NCBI RefSeq assembly: GCF_000744095.1
Contig: NZ_JQLI01000001.1
Location: 3,162,001 to 3,226,000 of the forward strand
Origin: Cupriavidus necator A5-1
GTDB taxonomy: Bacteria > Pseudomonadota > Gammaproteobacteria > Burkholderiales > Burkholderiaceae
DNA length: 64,000 bases
Reading direction: 5' to 3'
Of this stretch, positions 45,845 to 56,329 are shown one piece after another (position 1 is the first letter of the stretch; each line of letters opens with the position of its first letter). Both the position numbers and the translations under genes were made by a program. The notes below the pieces were generated by a model. The model was given only the letters and a program-made list of their open reading frames with translations. It was not told the DNA's origin and searched no databases.

Positions 45845-47163
45845 TCAGAACACCGTACCGTCGCTGATGATGCTGAACGGCGGCGGCCCGCCCGGGCGCC
45901 GCTTGGCCGCGATGCGCCGGCCGGCCGCCCAGGTGCCGCCTTCCAGCACGCGCGCCAGCGGGAAGTCCGCTTCCGCCAGGCCCAGCGCCTCGCGCACGCC
46001 ATCGGCCACCAGGTCGAGCCCGGTGACGGTCAGCGCGCGCCATTCGACGATCACCGGCTCGTCCACCGCATGCGGCTCGGCAGCGAAGTTCGGGTCGCGC
46101 GGCACCATCAGCTCGAAGTCGTACAGCAGGCCGCCGTTGCGGTATTCGGGCAGGCCGGTCAGCGCGTCCAGCCCGGTCACGGTCAGGCCCGCATCTTCCA
46201 GCGGCTCCAGCAGCGAGTAGGTCAGCCACTGCGTCAGCTTGTGGAACGGCACCAGCCCGCCCGGCGCGGCCGGATGGCGCCAGCAGTCGCCCAGCGACAC
46301 GCCTTCGATGCAAATGCGGCCCGGCCACACCGGCCCCAGGCCCACCAGCAGCGTGCGCAGCAGGAAGCTGGCGTCGAGCCGCTCGTTGACCGCGTGCGCC
46401 TTCAGGTAGTCGAACAGGTTGCCCAGCCGCGCCGGCCGGCCGAATAGCGCCGGCGTCGCCTCCATCACTTCGCCCAGCCGGCGCAGCAGCCCGGCGCGGC
46501 CTTCCAGCCCCACCAGCGGGTTGTGCTGCGCGACCTGGAAGGCATGCGCGATGCTGTCGGCATCGATGCGCTGCAGCCGTTCGGCATCCGCGCGCAGCGG
46601 ATCGCCGGGCGCGGCCGAGAAGCCGCCGCGCGCGAACAGCACGAAGCTGGCCACGCCGAGGCCTTCGGAGCGGGTCAGCACCAGGTCACTCGACGGATCG
46701 CGATAGCGCCAGTCAGGGCCGGCGCCGGCATCCAGCAGTACGCTCGGGATCACCAGGTCGATGCCGATGCGGGCGCGCTCTTCGCGATGATCCGGCCCGC
46801 TCAGGCCGGCACGCTCGCACAGCACCTGCCAGCGGTCCGCGCGCTGCTCGATGCCACCGCTTTCAAAGTGGCGCCAGCGGCTGTGATAGGGCACCTGCAG
46901 GTCCGGGTAGCGCTGCCGGATGGTGCTGGCGACGTAGTCGGCAATCGCATGCACGCGGTCGGGATGCCACGTAAACAAATCTGACGCGCCGCTGGCCACG
47001 TGTTCCGTGACTGCCGCGCAATGCGTGCGCACCGCCTCGGCGCACAGCAGCGCCGAAGCGGGGTGCCCTTCCGGCACCGGGCTCAGCCAGCCGGCGCCCG
47101 GCCGCATTTCCTCGCCTGCTCCCCGACGGTCCATGCCGCCACGATCCTCTTCGGGATACATTG

Positions 47164-47167
<4 letters not shown>
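45845..47167 (-). CDS. URC4: URC4 (DUF1688) pyrimidine-degradation protein
   Basis: 440 aa. Segments such as [17 protein letters not shown], then [21 protein letters not shown] (here shortened), FARLG-type DYLKAHAV and [12 protein letters not shown] are those of the DUF1688/URC4 family known from the fungal URC uracil-catabolic pathway, where URC4 is essential but its chemistry is unresolved. No signal peptide; predicted cytosolic. The ATG overlaps the URC1 stop (ATGA at 47164-47167). The upp gene follows after 100 nt. The neighbours URC1 and UPRTase strongly support the assignment. Confidence 0.88.
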
Positions 47168-48402
<1,235 letters not shown>

Positions 48403-48427
48403 GGCTCCCTCGGTTCCCGATGGAATC

Positions 48428-48443
48428 CTGACCAAATGGTCAG
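48428..48443. promoter_or_regulatory. RutR-type operator
   Basis: CTGACCAAATGGTCAG contains TGACCA-N2-TGGTCA, the core of the E. coli RutR consensus (TTGACCA-N2-TGGTCAA). It lies 26 nt upstream of the URC1 start, placed for repression by the RutR-like protein encoded in the same operon. Confidence 0.8.
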
Positions 48444-48699
48444 GTTTACGATTCCATACTAGGCAACCTTCATGCCATCGCCCAATGCCCGTTTACGCGA
48501 GTTTTGCCGCCATGTGTATGACGGCGTACGCAAGTCCGGGGCAGCGGCATGCACACGCCGCGTGCCGGCCGCGTGACGTCCGCGGTGCACACGCACCAGC
48601 AAGAAGCGGCGCACGGCCATACAGGCGCGGCGCCGCTTCAAGCACAGTGCTAACGCTGCGCTGGCCGCCGCACATGCGAGCGCGCAGCACTTGCAAGCG

Positions 48700-49794
48700 T
48701 TACACGGTGGGACGGCTGGCCGAGCCGCGGTCGTCGGCCAGCAGCGAGCGCAGCGCCGCCAGCGGGCTGGCACTTTCCACGTAGCGATGGAACAGCGCTC
48801 CCGCCACGTTGCTGAGCATCCACGCCGCCACCATACCGAGCGCATTCAGCACCGGCCGCCCCGGCGCCAGGTTCGACACCGCGGCATTTACCAGCAGGCA
48901 CACCGGAAAATGGACCAGGAACAACGAATAGGAGATGCGTCCGAAGAAACCGACCACGTGTGCGCGCGGCCAGCGTTCCATCCAGCCGCCGCGGCGTGAG
49001 ATCGCCAGCAGCAGCGCGGTCGCCAGCGCCACGGCAATGCGCAGGCGGAATTCGACGATCAGCGCCGCCAGCACCACGGCGCCGAGCACCAGCAGCGCCA
49101 TTGCCGAGCGGCCGGGGTTCGACGCCCACCACGCGAGCGTGCCCATGGCGTAGGCGCCAAAGAAGTACACCGCCCAGATATCCCACGCGGCATCGCGGTT
49201 GAACCAGAACAGCGAGGCCACCGCGAGCACGGACACGATGCCGACGCCCGCGCCGGCAGCCGCCTGCCCGCGCGACATGGCGCGCGCCGCCCACAGTGCC
49301 GCCAGCAGCAGTGCAAACAGCTGCAGGTCGATAGCCACGTACCAGACCCCGGCCGACAGTGCGTCCACGTCGAGCACGTTATGCAGCAGCGCCAGGTGCG
49401 CGAGGAACTGCGCCAGGTGCGGCGGCGCGGGGATCGACTCGTGCACCATCCAATGCCGCGCCAGGGCGGCGCCGGCAATGCTGAGCAGGATTGCCGCAGC
49501 GTAGGGCACCACCAGCTTCTGGTAGCGCTGCCACAACGCCAGCAGCGGATGCTGGCGCAGCTCCAGCCGGCCATACGGCGCGAGGCTGCGTGCGGCCAGG
49601 AAACCGCTGATCACCAGGAAGACCTGCACCGCGATGCGGGCGTAGTCGTACAGCCAGTCCACCAGCCCGGGCGCCAGCTGGTAGGCGGCGTCCGACATCG
49701 GACCATAGAACGCGAGATGGTGGAGCACGATCAGCTGCGAGCTGACCGCCTTCAGGGCATCGATGCACGGCAGGCGCGACGGACGGGGGCTCAT
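48700..49794 (-). CDS. Membrane acyltransferase (acyltransferase 3 family)
   Basis: 364 aa from the ATG at 49794. About ten hydrophobic segments; the opening CIDALKAVSSQLIVLHHLAF includes the conserved His, and VQVFLVISGFLAARSLAPYG is the typical second segment. A later conserved segment is FFGRISYSLFLVHFPVCLLV. Members O-acetylate or acylate extracellular polysaccharide, peptidoglycan or lipid A. The first gene of the URC operon lies about 300 nt downstream on the same strand. The substrate is unknown. Confidence 0.88.
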   Translation of the reverse strand: MSPRPSRLPCIDALKAVSSQLIVLHHLAFYGPMSDAAYQLAPGLVDWLYDYARIAVQVFLVISGFLAARSLAPYGRLELRQHPLLALWQRYQKLVVPYAAAILLSIAGAALARHWMVHESIPAPPHLAQFLAHLALLHNVLDVDALSAGVWYVAIDLQLFALLLAALWAARAMSRGQAAAGAGVGIVSVLAVASLFWFNRDAAWDIWAVYFFGAYAMGTLAWWASNPGRSAMALLVLGAVVLAALIVEFRLRIAVALATALLLAISRRGGWMERWPRAHVVGFFGRISYSLFLVHFPVCLLVNAAVSNLAPGRPVLNALGMVAAWMLSNVAGALFHRYVESASPLAALRSLLADDRGSASRPTV

Positions 49795-50044
49795 TGTTAG
49801 AGAAAGGCGACAAAAGGCACGAAGGCGCGATTCTACCCCGTTGCCCGGCATCCAATGTGGCGCAAGGTTCACTAATTGCGGATTAGTTACATACTCGGCT
49901 GCCTCGCTACAATGCCGCGCCTCTTGTGCGTCATGTCTTAACAGGCAGGCATTTGCTTATGACGAGAATGTTCTTCGTCCACCCATGGCCCGGGTATACC
50001 CTAGCGTCTTTGCCGCACTGCCGGCCGCTTACGGTATCTCCTGC

Positions 50045-51004
50045 ATGCCTGCCTTCGCCCTGTCTTCCCTGCTTGCCCGCCTGTCGCGCGCCCGCCGTCC
50101 GTTGGCGGCACTGGCCTTCTCCACCGTCGCCGTAGCCACCGGCGTGGCGGTGACTGGCGCGCTGACGCCGGCCTCTGCCCAGGCGCAGAGCCCCGTGCTC
50201 GACAAGATCCGCGAGTCCGGCACCATCGTGCTCGGCTACCGCGAATCCGCGCTGCCGTTCTCCTTTGCCGACAACAAGGGCCAGCCCGCCGGCTATGCGG
50301 TCGAGCTGTGCCTGCGCGCGGCCGAGGCGGCGCGCCAGAAGCTGGGCCTGAAGGACCTGAAGGTGCGCTGGATGCCGCTGACGCCGCAGAACCGTATCCC
50401 CGCGGTGGTCAACGGACTGGTGGACCTGGACTGCGCGCCGAACACCAATACGCTGGAGCGCCAGAAGCAGGTTGCGTTCAGCGTCTCGCACTATGTCTCG
50501 ACGGTGCGCATGCTGGTGCGCGCCGATTCGGGCATCCGCTCGCTCGCCGACCTGCGCGGCAAGACCGTGGTCACCAGCGCGGGCTCCACCGGCGACCGCC
50601 ACGTGCGCCGCCTGAAGGGACAGTACGGCTACCACGACGTCTACGCCAAGGACCACGGCGAGTCGTTCCTGCTGCTCGAGTCCGGCCGTGCCCAGGCCTT
50701 CGTGATGGACGACGTGCTGCTGGCTGGCCTGCGCGCCCGCGCCAAGGACCCGTCGCAGTACGTGATCATCGGCCCGGTGCTGTCGGTCGAGCAGAACGCG
50801 CTGATGCTGTCCAAGGCCGACCCGGAATGGAAGCGCGTGGTCGACCAGGCGTTGACCACCACCTTTGCCGGCGCCGAGGTCACCGCGTTGCAGAAGCGCT
50901 GGTTCCAGGAGCCGATCGGCAGCCGCGGCATCAACCTGGCGCTGGCACCGTCGGGCGAGGTGCGTGCGGCCTGGAAGCATCCGTCCGACGCCGTTACCGA
51001 GTAA
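50045..51004 (+). CDS. Amino-acid ABC transporter binding protein (GltI-like)
   Basis: 319 aa from the ATG at 50045, giving a normal signal peptide (RARR, then ALAFSTVAVATGVAVTGAL, ending ASAQA); an in-frame ATG at 49985 is possible. The mature protein is a family-3 solute-binding protein: LDKIRESGTIVLGYRESALP, then DNKGQPAGYAVELCLRAAEA and PAVVNGLVDLDCAPNTNTLE. The two cysteines in these segments match the disulfide of glutamate/aspartate-binding GltI. No permease or ATPase genes lie beside it, so its transporter is elsewhere. Ligand probably an acidic amino acid, inferred. Confidence 0.88.
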   Translation: MPAFALSSLLARLSRARRPLAALAFSTVAVATGVAVTGALTPASAQAQSPVLDKIRESGTIVLGYRESALPFSFADNKGQPAGYAVELCLRAAEAARQKLGLKDLKVRWMPLTPQNRIPAVVNGLVDLDCAPNTNTLERQKQVAFSVSHYVSTVRMLVRADSGIRSLADLRGKTVVTSAGSTGDRHVRRLKGQYGYHDVYAKDHGESFLLLESGRAQAFVMDDVLLAGLRARAKDPSQYVIIGPVLSVEQNALMLSKADPEWKRVVDQALTTTFAGAEVTALQKRWFQEPIGSRGINLALAPSGEVRAAWKHPSDAVTE

Positions 51005-51198
51005 GCGCACAAGACGTGCCTGCGGCCCCCATCGCAATCGGAGCGGGGCCGCAATTCAGGGTTTCCATGAGGCGTTGGCGCCGGGCAAGCCCCAAGTTGA
51101 CAGCAAAGAACGATGTTGGCGACACTGGCCCGGGCTGTCCCTGCGAGGGGTAGGCCACATAATCGACCGCCCGACGGCGGCATTTCTCAGGAGAAACC

Positions 51199-51510
51199 AT
51201 GAACAAGTTCGTCGCGACCGCGATTGCACTCTGCCTCGGCGCCGCCTCGCTGGCCGTGCAGGCCCAGACCGCAGGCAAGAAGCAGTTCGACCCATATTCC
51301 CAGGGAGCCAAGTCGGGCGAGAAGTTCGACACGTATTCACAAGGCGCCAAGTCCGGCGACAAGTTCGACCCGTACTCGCAAGGCGCGAACAAGAGCACGC
51401 GCAGCGACCTGACCGACGCCGCGGCACCGGCCGCTGAAAAGCCCGCCAAGAAGGCCACCAGCAAGAAGAGCAAGAAGAAAGCCACCCCCGCACCGGCCGC
51501 CGCCAGTTGA
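51199..51510 (+). CDS. Exported DPYSQGA-repeat protein (second copy)
   Basis: 103 aa, AGGAG before the ATG. A signal peptide (MNKFVATAIALCLGAASLAVQAQ) is followed by three repeats of about 13 residues: QFDPYSQGAKSGE, KFDTYSQGAKSGD and KFDPYSQGAN, then STRSDL, and a Lys/Ala/Pro-rich basic tail. It is a paralogue of the protein at 19019-19372. A periplasmic location is expected; the lysine-rich tail could bind nucleic acid or an acidic polymer. Function unknown. Confidence 0.82.
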   Translation: MNKFVATAIALCLGAASLAVQAQTAGKKQFDPYSQGAKSGEKFDTYSQGAKSGDKFDPYSQGANKSTRSDLTDAAAPAAEKPAKKATSKKSKKKATPAPAAAS

Positions 51511-51531
51511 GCGCTGGCCGCGTGCACAAGA

Positions 51532-51567
51532 AAACCCGCCTCGGCGGGCGCCTCGGCGGGTTTTTTT
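51532..51567. terminator. Intrinsic terminator between convergent genes
   Basis: A 9-bp stem (51532-51540 with 51555-51563) flanked by A and seven T (51561-51567). It lies between the DPYSQGA gene and the convergent exported-protein gene. An internal GGCGGG allows an alternative pairing. Confidence 0.85.
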
Positions 51568-51592
51568 GTGTCCTGCCGATGGCCAGCCCGGC

Positions 51593-52492
51593 TCAGGGCG
51601 CTTCAGAATCGCGCTCGAGCGCCGTCACGTCCACGCGCTGCACCTGGTTGTTCTGGCGCACCTCCGTGCGCAGCACGAAGGCCTCGGCCGGGCAGTACCA
51701 GTCGGTGATATGCATCACCGTGGGCTCGACCTGCACCACCTCCTCGCCGACCATCAGCGGGCCCAGCGAGGTGCGCTTGTCGTAGGTGATCGGCAGGCAT
51801 TCCTTGCGCCCCATGGCCGTATCGATCATCTGCTTGCGTCCCACCTTGCGCGAGTCGATATGGATCGATGCGTGCAGGGCGCGCATGGTGCTGACCACCT
51901 GGTCCGATGCCACGGGGTAGATCTTGAGCGAGACGCTGGACTCGAAAGTCTCGCCCTCCAGCGTGCTGCCCTCGCGCAGTTCCAGGCCTGCGTAGTTGAA
52001 CACGCCCTTGCCGCGGAAAGCGGCCTCTCCGTACATGCGCGCATAGCGGGCGCGGGCGTTGATGATGGCATGCTGGCTTTCGATGCTGGTCTGGTCGGCC
52101 GGCGTGCGGCGGTCGATCACCACCTCGTGGACCTGGTCCATGACCACAGGTGGCCCCATCAGCGCCGACATCGCCGACTTGGAGTTGACCTCGAGCTGCG
52201 CCCGGCAGCCGGAGGGACTGCGGCTGACTTCGCGCAGCGTCATGCGGATCGACATCGGCAGCACGCCGTCGCCTTCCATCTGCACGTGCGCGCCGGACTG
52301 GAACCAGGGCGCATTGCACAACACGGCCGCCGCCGAGGCCGAGACCTCGCTGACCGCCGTGTGCGCCGCCGCCATCGCCGCGGCGCTTGCCGCTCCCGAG
52401 GGCGCGGGCGCCTGCTGCGCGCCGGCCGCGCTTGCCAGCGCCATCCCCGCCATCAGGCCCGCCAGCCGGTACTGCTGCGCCTTTGTCTTCAC
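51593..52492 (-). CDS. Exported protein of unknown function
   Basis: 299 aa from a GTG at 52492 with AGGG just upstream. A signal peptide (residues 1 to about 25, ending ASAAGAQ) and an Ala-rich linker precede an ordered region from residue 55. ESSVSLKIYPVASDQVVSTM and VDVTALERD suggest a beta-rich fold. Cysteines occur in VLCNAPWF, SGCRAQLE, KECLPITY and DWYCPAEA, four in all and probably forming two disulfides. Predicted periplasmic. No family was recognised. Confidence 0.75.
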   Translation of the reverse strand: MKTKAQQYRLAGLMAGMALASAAGAQQAPAPSGAASAAAMAAAHTAVSEVSASAAAVLCNAPWFQSGAHVQMEGDGVLPMSIRMTLREVSRSPSGCRAQLEVNSKSAMSALMGPPVVMDQVHEVVIDRRTPADQTSIESQHAIINARARYARMYGEAAFRGKGVFNYAGLELREGSTLEGETFESSVSLKIYPVASDQVVSTMRALHASIHIDSRKVGRKQMIDTAMGRKECLPITYDKRTSLGPLMVGEEVVQVEPTVMHITDWYCPAEAFVLRTEVRQNNQVQRVDVTALERDSEAP

Positions 52493-52983
52493 ATCATTCC
52501 CTGTCTAGAATGTCCAGACGCCCCCGACGTAGCGCCCGGCCTGCCAGGCGACGGCCTGGTCACTGAAATTATGGTGTCTTTGTCGCGCCTTTGTCGCGTT
52601 TTTACCCGCTACTGTCTTGTCGGGTTTTCCTCGATTCCAGTCCTGGCCAGGTTTTCTCGATGCCGGCGCCCAGGGCCACGGTGTGGCGGGCACGCTGGCG
52701 GTGCTATGAATGATCGGTTCGTGTGCCATCCTGTGCGGCATTCTGCTCCTCCCCGGCGGGGCTCCCCCGCCGCCGTGCTACCATTGCCCGCCGCGCGTGC
52801 CCCCGCGCCGGCTGTGGCGTTCCAGGCGCCTGTCAGCCGGTCGCCGGCGGTGTCCATCCGAAGGTGTTACGCCTCGGTGTTTCCCCTGATGTCCACCAAT
52901 GGGCGGCGCAATGCGTTGTGATGGTTTCCCCCCACCGCGCCCCTCGGAGGACCATCCATCCGTCATGCTTTTCCAGGAGATCT
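52493..52983. other. Intergenic region upstream of the arn operon
   Basis: 491 nt between divergent genes. It must contain the arn operon promoter. No PmrA-type direct repeat was seen. An imperfect inverted repeat (GTCTAGA-N3-TCCAGAC, 52503-52519) sits at the start of the minus-strand gene. AGGAG at 52975-52979 is the arnT ribosome site. Confidence 0.5.
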
Positions 52984-54720
52984 ATGCGTAGTTCATTGAC
53001 CTCGCGATATGCCGGGCTGTCCGTCGGAGCCGCCACGGGTGCCATCGCCCTGGTCAGCCTGTTTATCCTGCTGGTCTGGTTCGGCACGCTCGACATGCGC
53101 CACCTGCTGCGCTCGGACGAGGGCCGCTACGCCGAGATCGCTCGCGAGATGTTCACCACCGGCGACTGGGTCACGATCCGCTACCACGAACTCAAGTACT
53201 TCGAGAAACCGCCCTTCCACCTGTGGGTGACCTCGCTGGCCTATACGCTGTTCGGCGTGGGCGACTGGCAGGCGCGCCTGTGTGTTGCGCTGTCGGGCAT
53301 GCTCGGCCTGGGCGTGTCGATGCTGGCCGCGGCGCGCTGGTTCGGCACGCGCGCGGCGCTGCTGACCGGGCTGGTGCTGGTGTCGGCGCCGATGTGGAAT
53401 GTCTCCGGACATTTCAATTCGCTGGACATGACGCTGTCCGGCGCGATGGCCTGCGTGCTGGCTTTCATGCTGCTGGCACAGCACCCCGAAGCCACGCCGG
53501 CGGCACGCCGCAACTGGATGCTGGCCTGCTGGGCCGCCATGGGCGTGGCGATACTGGTCAAGGGCCTGGTCGGGCTGGCGCTGCCCGGCCTGGTGCTGGT
53601 GGTCTATACGCTGGTGACGCGCGACTTCGGGCTGTGGCGCCGCCTGCATCTGCTGGCCGGCATCGCCGTGATGCTGCTGGTGACGGTGCCCTGGTTCTGG
53701 CTGGTGTCCGAGCGCAACCCGGAATTCCTGCGCTTCTTCTTTATCCACGAGCACTGGCAGCGCTACACCTCCAACGTGCACCAGCGCCAGGGCGCGATCT
53801 GGTTCTTCGTGCCGCTGCTGCTGGCCGGCTTCCTGCCGTGGCTGGGACTGGCGCCGCAGATGTGGCAGGCGGTGCGCGAGCGCGTGGGCGTGGCGCGCGG
53901 CACGTCGCCGCGGCCGTTCCAGCCGGCGCTGCTGGCCGCGCTGTGGGCGGTGGCAATCTTTGTCTTCTTCAGCCTGTCGGGCTCCAAGCTGCCGGGCTAT
54001 ATCGTGCCGATCTTCCCCGCGCTGGCGCTGCTGGCCGGGGTGGCGCTGGACACGGTGACGGAACGCGCGTGGCGCTGGCAGGTCAGCGCCATGATCGCGC
54101 TCGGCGTGGTGGGCCTGCTGGCCTGCCCGTTCGTCGCGATGCTCGACAAGCCCAGCACGCCCAATGTGGTCTATCGCGAATTTTCGCTGTGGATCGGCAT
54201 CGCCTTTGCCGTGATGCTGGCCGGTGCGCTGCTGGCGCGCCGCCTGCTGCGCACGCGCGGCGTGTTCCCCAGCGTGGTGGTCTATGCGCTGGCGATGTTC
54301 GTTTGCTGCACCGTGGGGCTGCGCGGCCACGAGGCCATGGGCCGCCCCAGTTCCGGCGTGGACCTGGTGCCCGCCATCACCGCCGTGCTGGCGCCGGACA
54401 TGCCGCTGTACAGCGTGGGCATGCTGGACCACACGCTGCCGTTCTACCTGCGCCGCACCACCATACTGGTCGAGCATCCGGACGAGCTGGAATTCGGCGT
54501 CGGCCAGGAGCCGCAGAAGTGGATCCCGACCATGGACGGCTTTATCGCCCGCTGGCAGGACGGGCAGCGCGCGGTGGCGATCATGTTGCCCGAGACCTAC
54601 AACGCGCTGGCCGCGCGCGGCGTGCCGATGCACAAGATCGCCGGCGACCGCCGGCGCGTGGCGGTCGCCAATTTCGCGCTGCCGGGCCAGGGCCCGCAGG
54701 CGCAATCCCAAGGACAGTAA
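52984..54720 (+). CDS. arnT: 4-amino-4-deoxy-L-arabinose lipid A transferase
   Basis: 578 aa from the ATG at 52984 with AGGAG upstream; the longer frame to 52723 has no support. A GT-C-type membrane glycosyltransferase with about 12 hydrophobic segments. The first periplasmic loop holds RSDEGRYAEIAREMFTTGDW with the catalytic acidic pair, and KYFEKPPFHLWVTSLAY follows. It moves L-Ara4N from undecaprenyl phosphate to lipid A in the periplasmic leaflet, lowering negative charge and raising resistance to polymyxin and cationic peptides. It is first in a seven-gene arn operon. Confidence 0.92.
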   Translation: MRSSLTSRYAGLSVGAATGAIALVSLFILLVWFGTLDMRHLLRSDEGRYAEIAREMFTTGDWVTIRYHELKYFEKPPFHLWVTSLAYTLFGVGDWQARLCVALSGMLGLGVSMLAAARWFGTRAALLTGLVLVSAPMWNVSGHFNSLDMTLSGAMACVLAFMLLAQHPEATPAARRNWMLACWAAMGVAILVKGLVGLALPGLVLVVYTLVTRDFGLWRRLHLLAGIAVMLLVTVPWFWLVSERNPEFLRFFFIHEHWQRYTSNVHQRQGAIWFFVPLLLAGFLPWLGLAPQMWQAVRERVGVARGTSPRPFQPALLAALWAVAIFVFFSLSGSKLPGYIVPIFPALALLAGVALDTVTERAWRWQVSAMIALGVVGLLACPFVAMLDKPSTPNVVYREFSLWIGIAFAVMLAGALLARRLLRTRGVFPSVVVYALAMFVCCTVGLRGHEAMGRPSSGVDLVPAITAVLAPDMPLYSVGMLDHTLPFYLRRTTILVEHPDELEFGVGQEPQKWIPTMDGFIARWQDGQRAVAIMLPETYNALAARGVPMHKIAGDRRRVAVANFALPGQGPQAQSQGQ

Positions 54721-54738
54721 CCGGCATTACCCGGCGCC

Positions 54739-55110
54739 ATGACGCTTTCGACTTTCGCTTTCATCTTTTCCGGCGTGCTGCTCAATGCGGCCGCGCAACT
54801 GCTGCTCAAGGCCGGCGTCAACGCCGTCGGTGCCATCACGCTGGACCGCGGCACGCTGCTGCTCACGGCACTGCGTGTGCTGACGCAATGGCCGGTGCTG
54901 GCCGGACTGACGCTGTACGTGGTCAGCGTGGGCGTGTGGATCGTGGGGCTGTCGCGCGTGGACGTGTCGATCGCCTACCCGATGCTGTCGCTCGGCTACG
55001 TGGTCAATGCGGTGGCCGCCTGGTACCTGTTCGGCGAGATGATCGGCCCCTTGCGCGTAGTCGGCATCCTGCTGATACTGGCTGGCGTCTTCCTGATTGC
55101 CCGTTCCTGA
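54739..55110 (+). CDS. Small flippase subunit, ArnE/ArnF-like
   Basis: 123 aa with four hydrophobic segments (about residues 5-22, 42-61, 70-89 and 100-121), the EmrE/SMR fold. SIAYPMLSLGYVVNAVAAWY and LRVVGILLILAGVFL are typical of ArnE/ArnF, which flip undecaprenyl-phosphate-L-Ara4N across the inner membrane. E. coli needs both ArnE and ArnF; only one such gene lies in this operon, so it may work as a homodimer or with a partner elsewhere. It starts 18 nt after arnT. Confidence 0.85.
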   Translation: MTLSTFAFIFSGVLLNAAAQLLLKAGVNAVGAITLDRGTLLLTALRVLTQWPVLAGLTLYVVSVGVWIVGLSRVDVSIAYPMLSLGYVVNAVAAWYLFGEMIGPLRVVGILLILAGVFLIARS

Positions 55111-55159
55111 CGCGGTTGCCCGGCGCCCCCAGCACCAACCGCACTCTTTCGCCATTTCC

Positions 55160-56329
55160 ATGACCGCTCCCGCCGAATTCCTGCCTTTCGTCCGGCCCGA
55201 CATCGATGCCGCCGCCATTGCTGAAGTCAGCAAGGTGCTGGCCTCGGGCTGGATCACCTCCGGCCCGCGGATGCAGGCCTTCGAAGCCGCGCTGTCTGAT
55301 CTCTTTGGCGGCCGCCCGGTGCGCACCTTCGCCAATGGCTCGGCAACGATGGAGATCGCATTGCGCATCGCCGATATCGGCCCGGGCGATGAAGTCATCA
55401 CCACCCCGATCACCTGGGTCGCCACCGCCAACGTGGTGCTGGCGGTGGGCGCGCGGCCGGTGTTCGTCGATATCGACCCGCGCACGCGCAACCTGGACCT
55501 GGATGCGGTCGAGGCCGCGATCACGCCGCGCACGCGCGCGATCATGCCGGTGTACCTGTCGGGCCTGCCGGTGGACATGGACCGGCTCTACGCCATTGCC
55601 GCGAAGCACAACCTGCGCGTGATCGAGGACGCCGCGCAGGCGATCGACTCGCGCTGGCGCGGCCAGCGCATCGGCAGCTTCGGCGACCTGGTCAGCTTCA
55701 GCTTCCAGGCCAACAAGAACATCACCACCATCGAAGGCGGCTGCCTGGTGATGAACACGCCGGAAGAAGCCGTGCGCGCCGAGCGCCTGCGGCTGCAGGG
55801 CGTGATCCGTACCGGCATGGACGGCATGGATGTCGAGGAGCCCGGCGGCAAGTTCAACCTGACCGACGTCAATGCCGCCGTCGGCCTGGCGCAGCTCGCC
55901 AAACTCGATGCCATCACCGCGCGCCGCGCGGAACTGGCACAAGCTTATTTCCGCTGCGCGGCCGACAGCGGCCTGGCCGGACTCGGCATCGAACTGCCGC
56001 AGCCGCTCGATGCGCAGGCCGCCACCACCAACTGGCATATGTTCCAGGTTGTACTGCCGACCGAACGCCTGGAGGGCGGACCGGTGCAGGCACGCCAGAA
56101 AGTCATGGAGGCGATGCGCGAGCGCGGCATCGGCACCGGCGTGCACTATCCGTCCATTCATCTTTTCACCTATTACCGCTCGCTCGGCTGGCGCGAAGGC
56201 ATGCTGCCGCATGCCGAACGCATCGGGCGCGGCATCGTCACGCTGCCGCTGTTCCCCGCCATGCAAGCCGCCGACGTGGAGCGGGTCTGCGCAACCCTCA
56301 GCGAAACATGCAAACGTCTTTCCAAATGA
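55160..56329 (+). CDS. arnB: UDP-4-amino-4-deoxy-L-arabinose aminotransferase
   Basis: 389 aa, DegT/DnrJ/EryC1-type PLP enzyme that converts UDP-4-keto-pentose to UDP-L-Ara4N using glutamate. PLP-site motifs are FANGSATMEIALRI, VIEDAAQAIDSRWRG and FQANKNITTIEGG with the Schiff-base Lys186. The C-terminal half includes HMFQVVLP and GIGTGVHYPSIHLF. It starts 49 nt after the flippase gene, and its last codons overlap the arnC start (ATGA). Confidence 0.93.
   Translation: MTAPAEFLPFVRPDIDAAAIAEVSKVLASGWITSGPRMQAFEAALSDLFGGRPVRTFANGSATMEIALRIADIGPGDEVITTPITWVATANVVLAVGARPVFVDIDPRTRNLDLDAVEAAITPRTRAIMPVYLSGLPVDMDRLYAIAAKHNLRVIEDAAQAIDSRWRGQRIGSFGDLVSFSFQANKNITTIEGGCLVMNTPEEAVRAERLRLQGVIRTGMDGMDVEEPGGKFNLTDVNAAVGLAQLAKLDAITARRAELAQAYFRCAADSGLAGLGIELPQPLDAQAATTNWHMFQVVLPTERLEGGPVQARQKVMEAMRERGIGTGVHYPSIHLFTYYRSLGWREGMLPHAERIGRGIVTLPLFPAMQAADVERVCATLSETCKRLSK

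Noticed and set aside
52493..52983. A PmrA box controlling the arn operon
   Set aside because: No direct repeat of the YTTAAK type with proper spacing was found.
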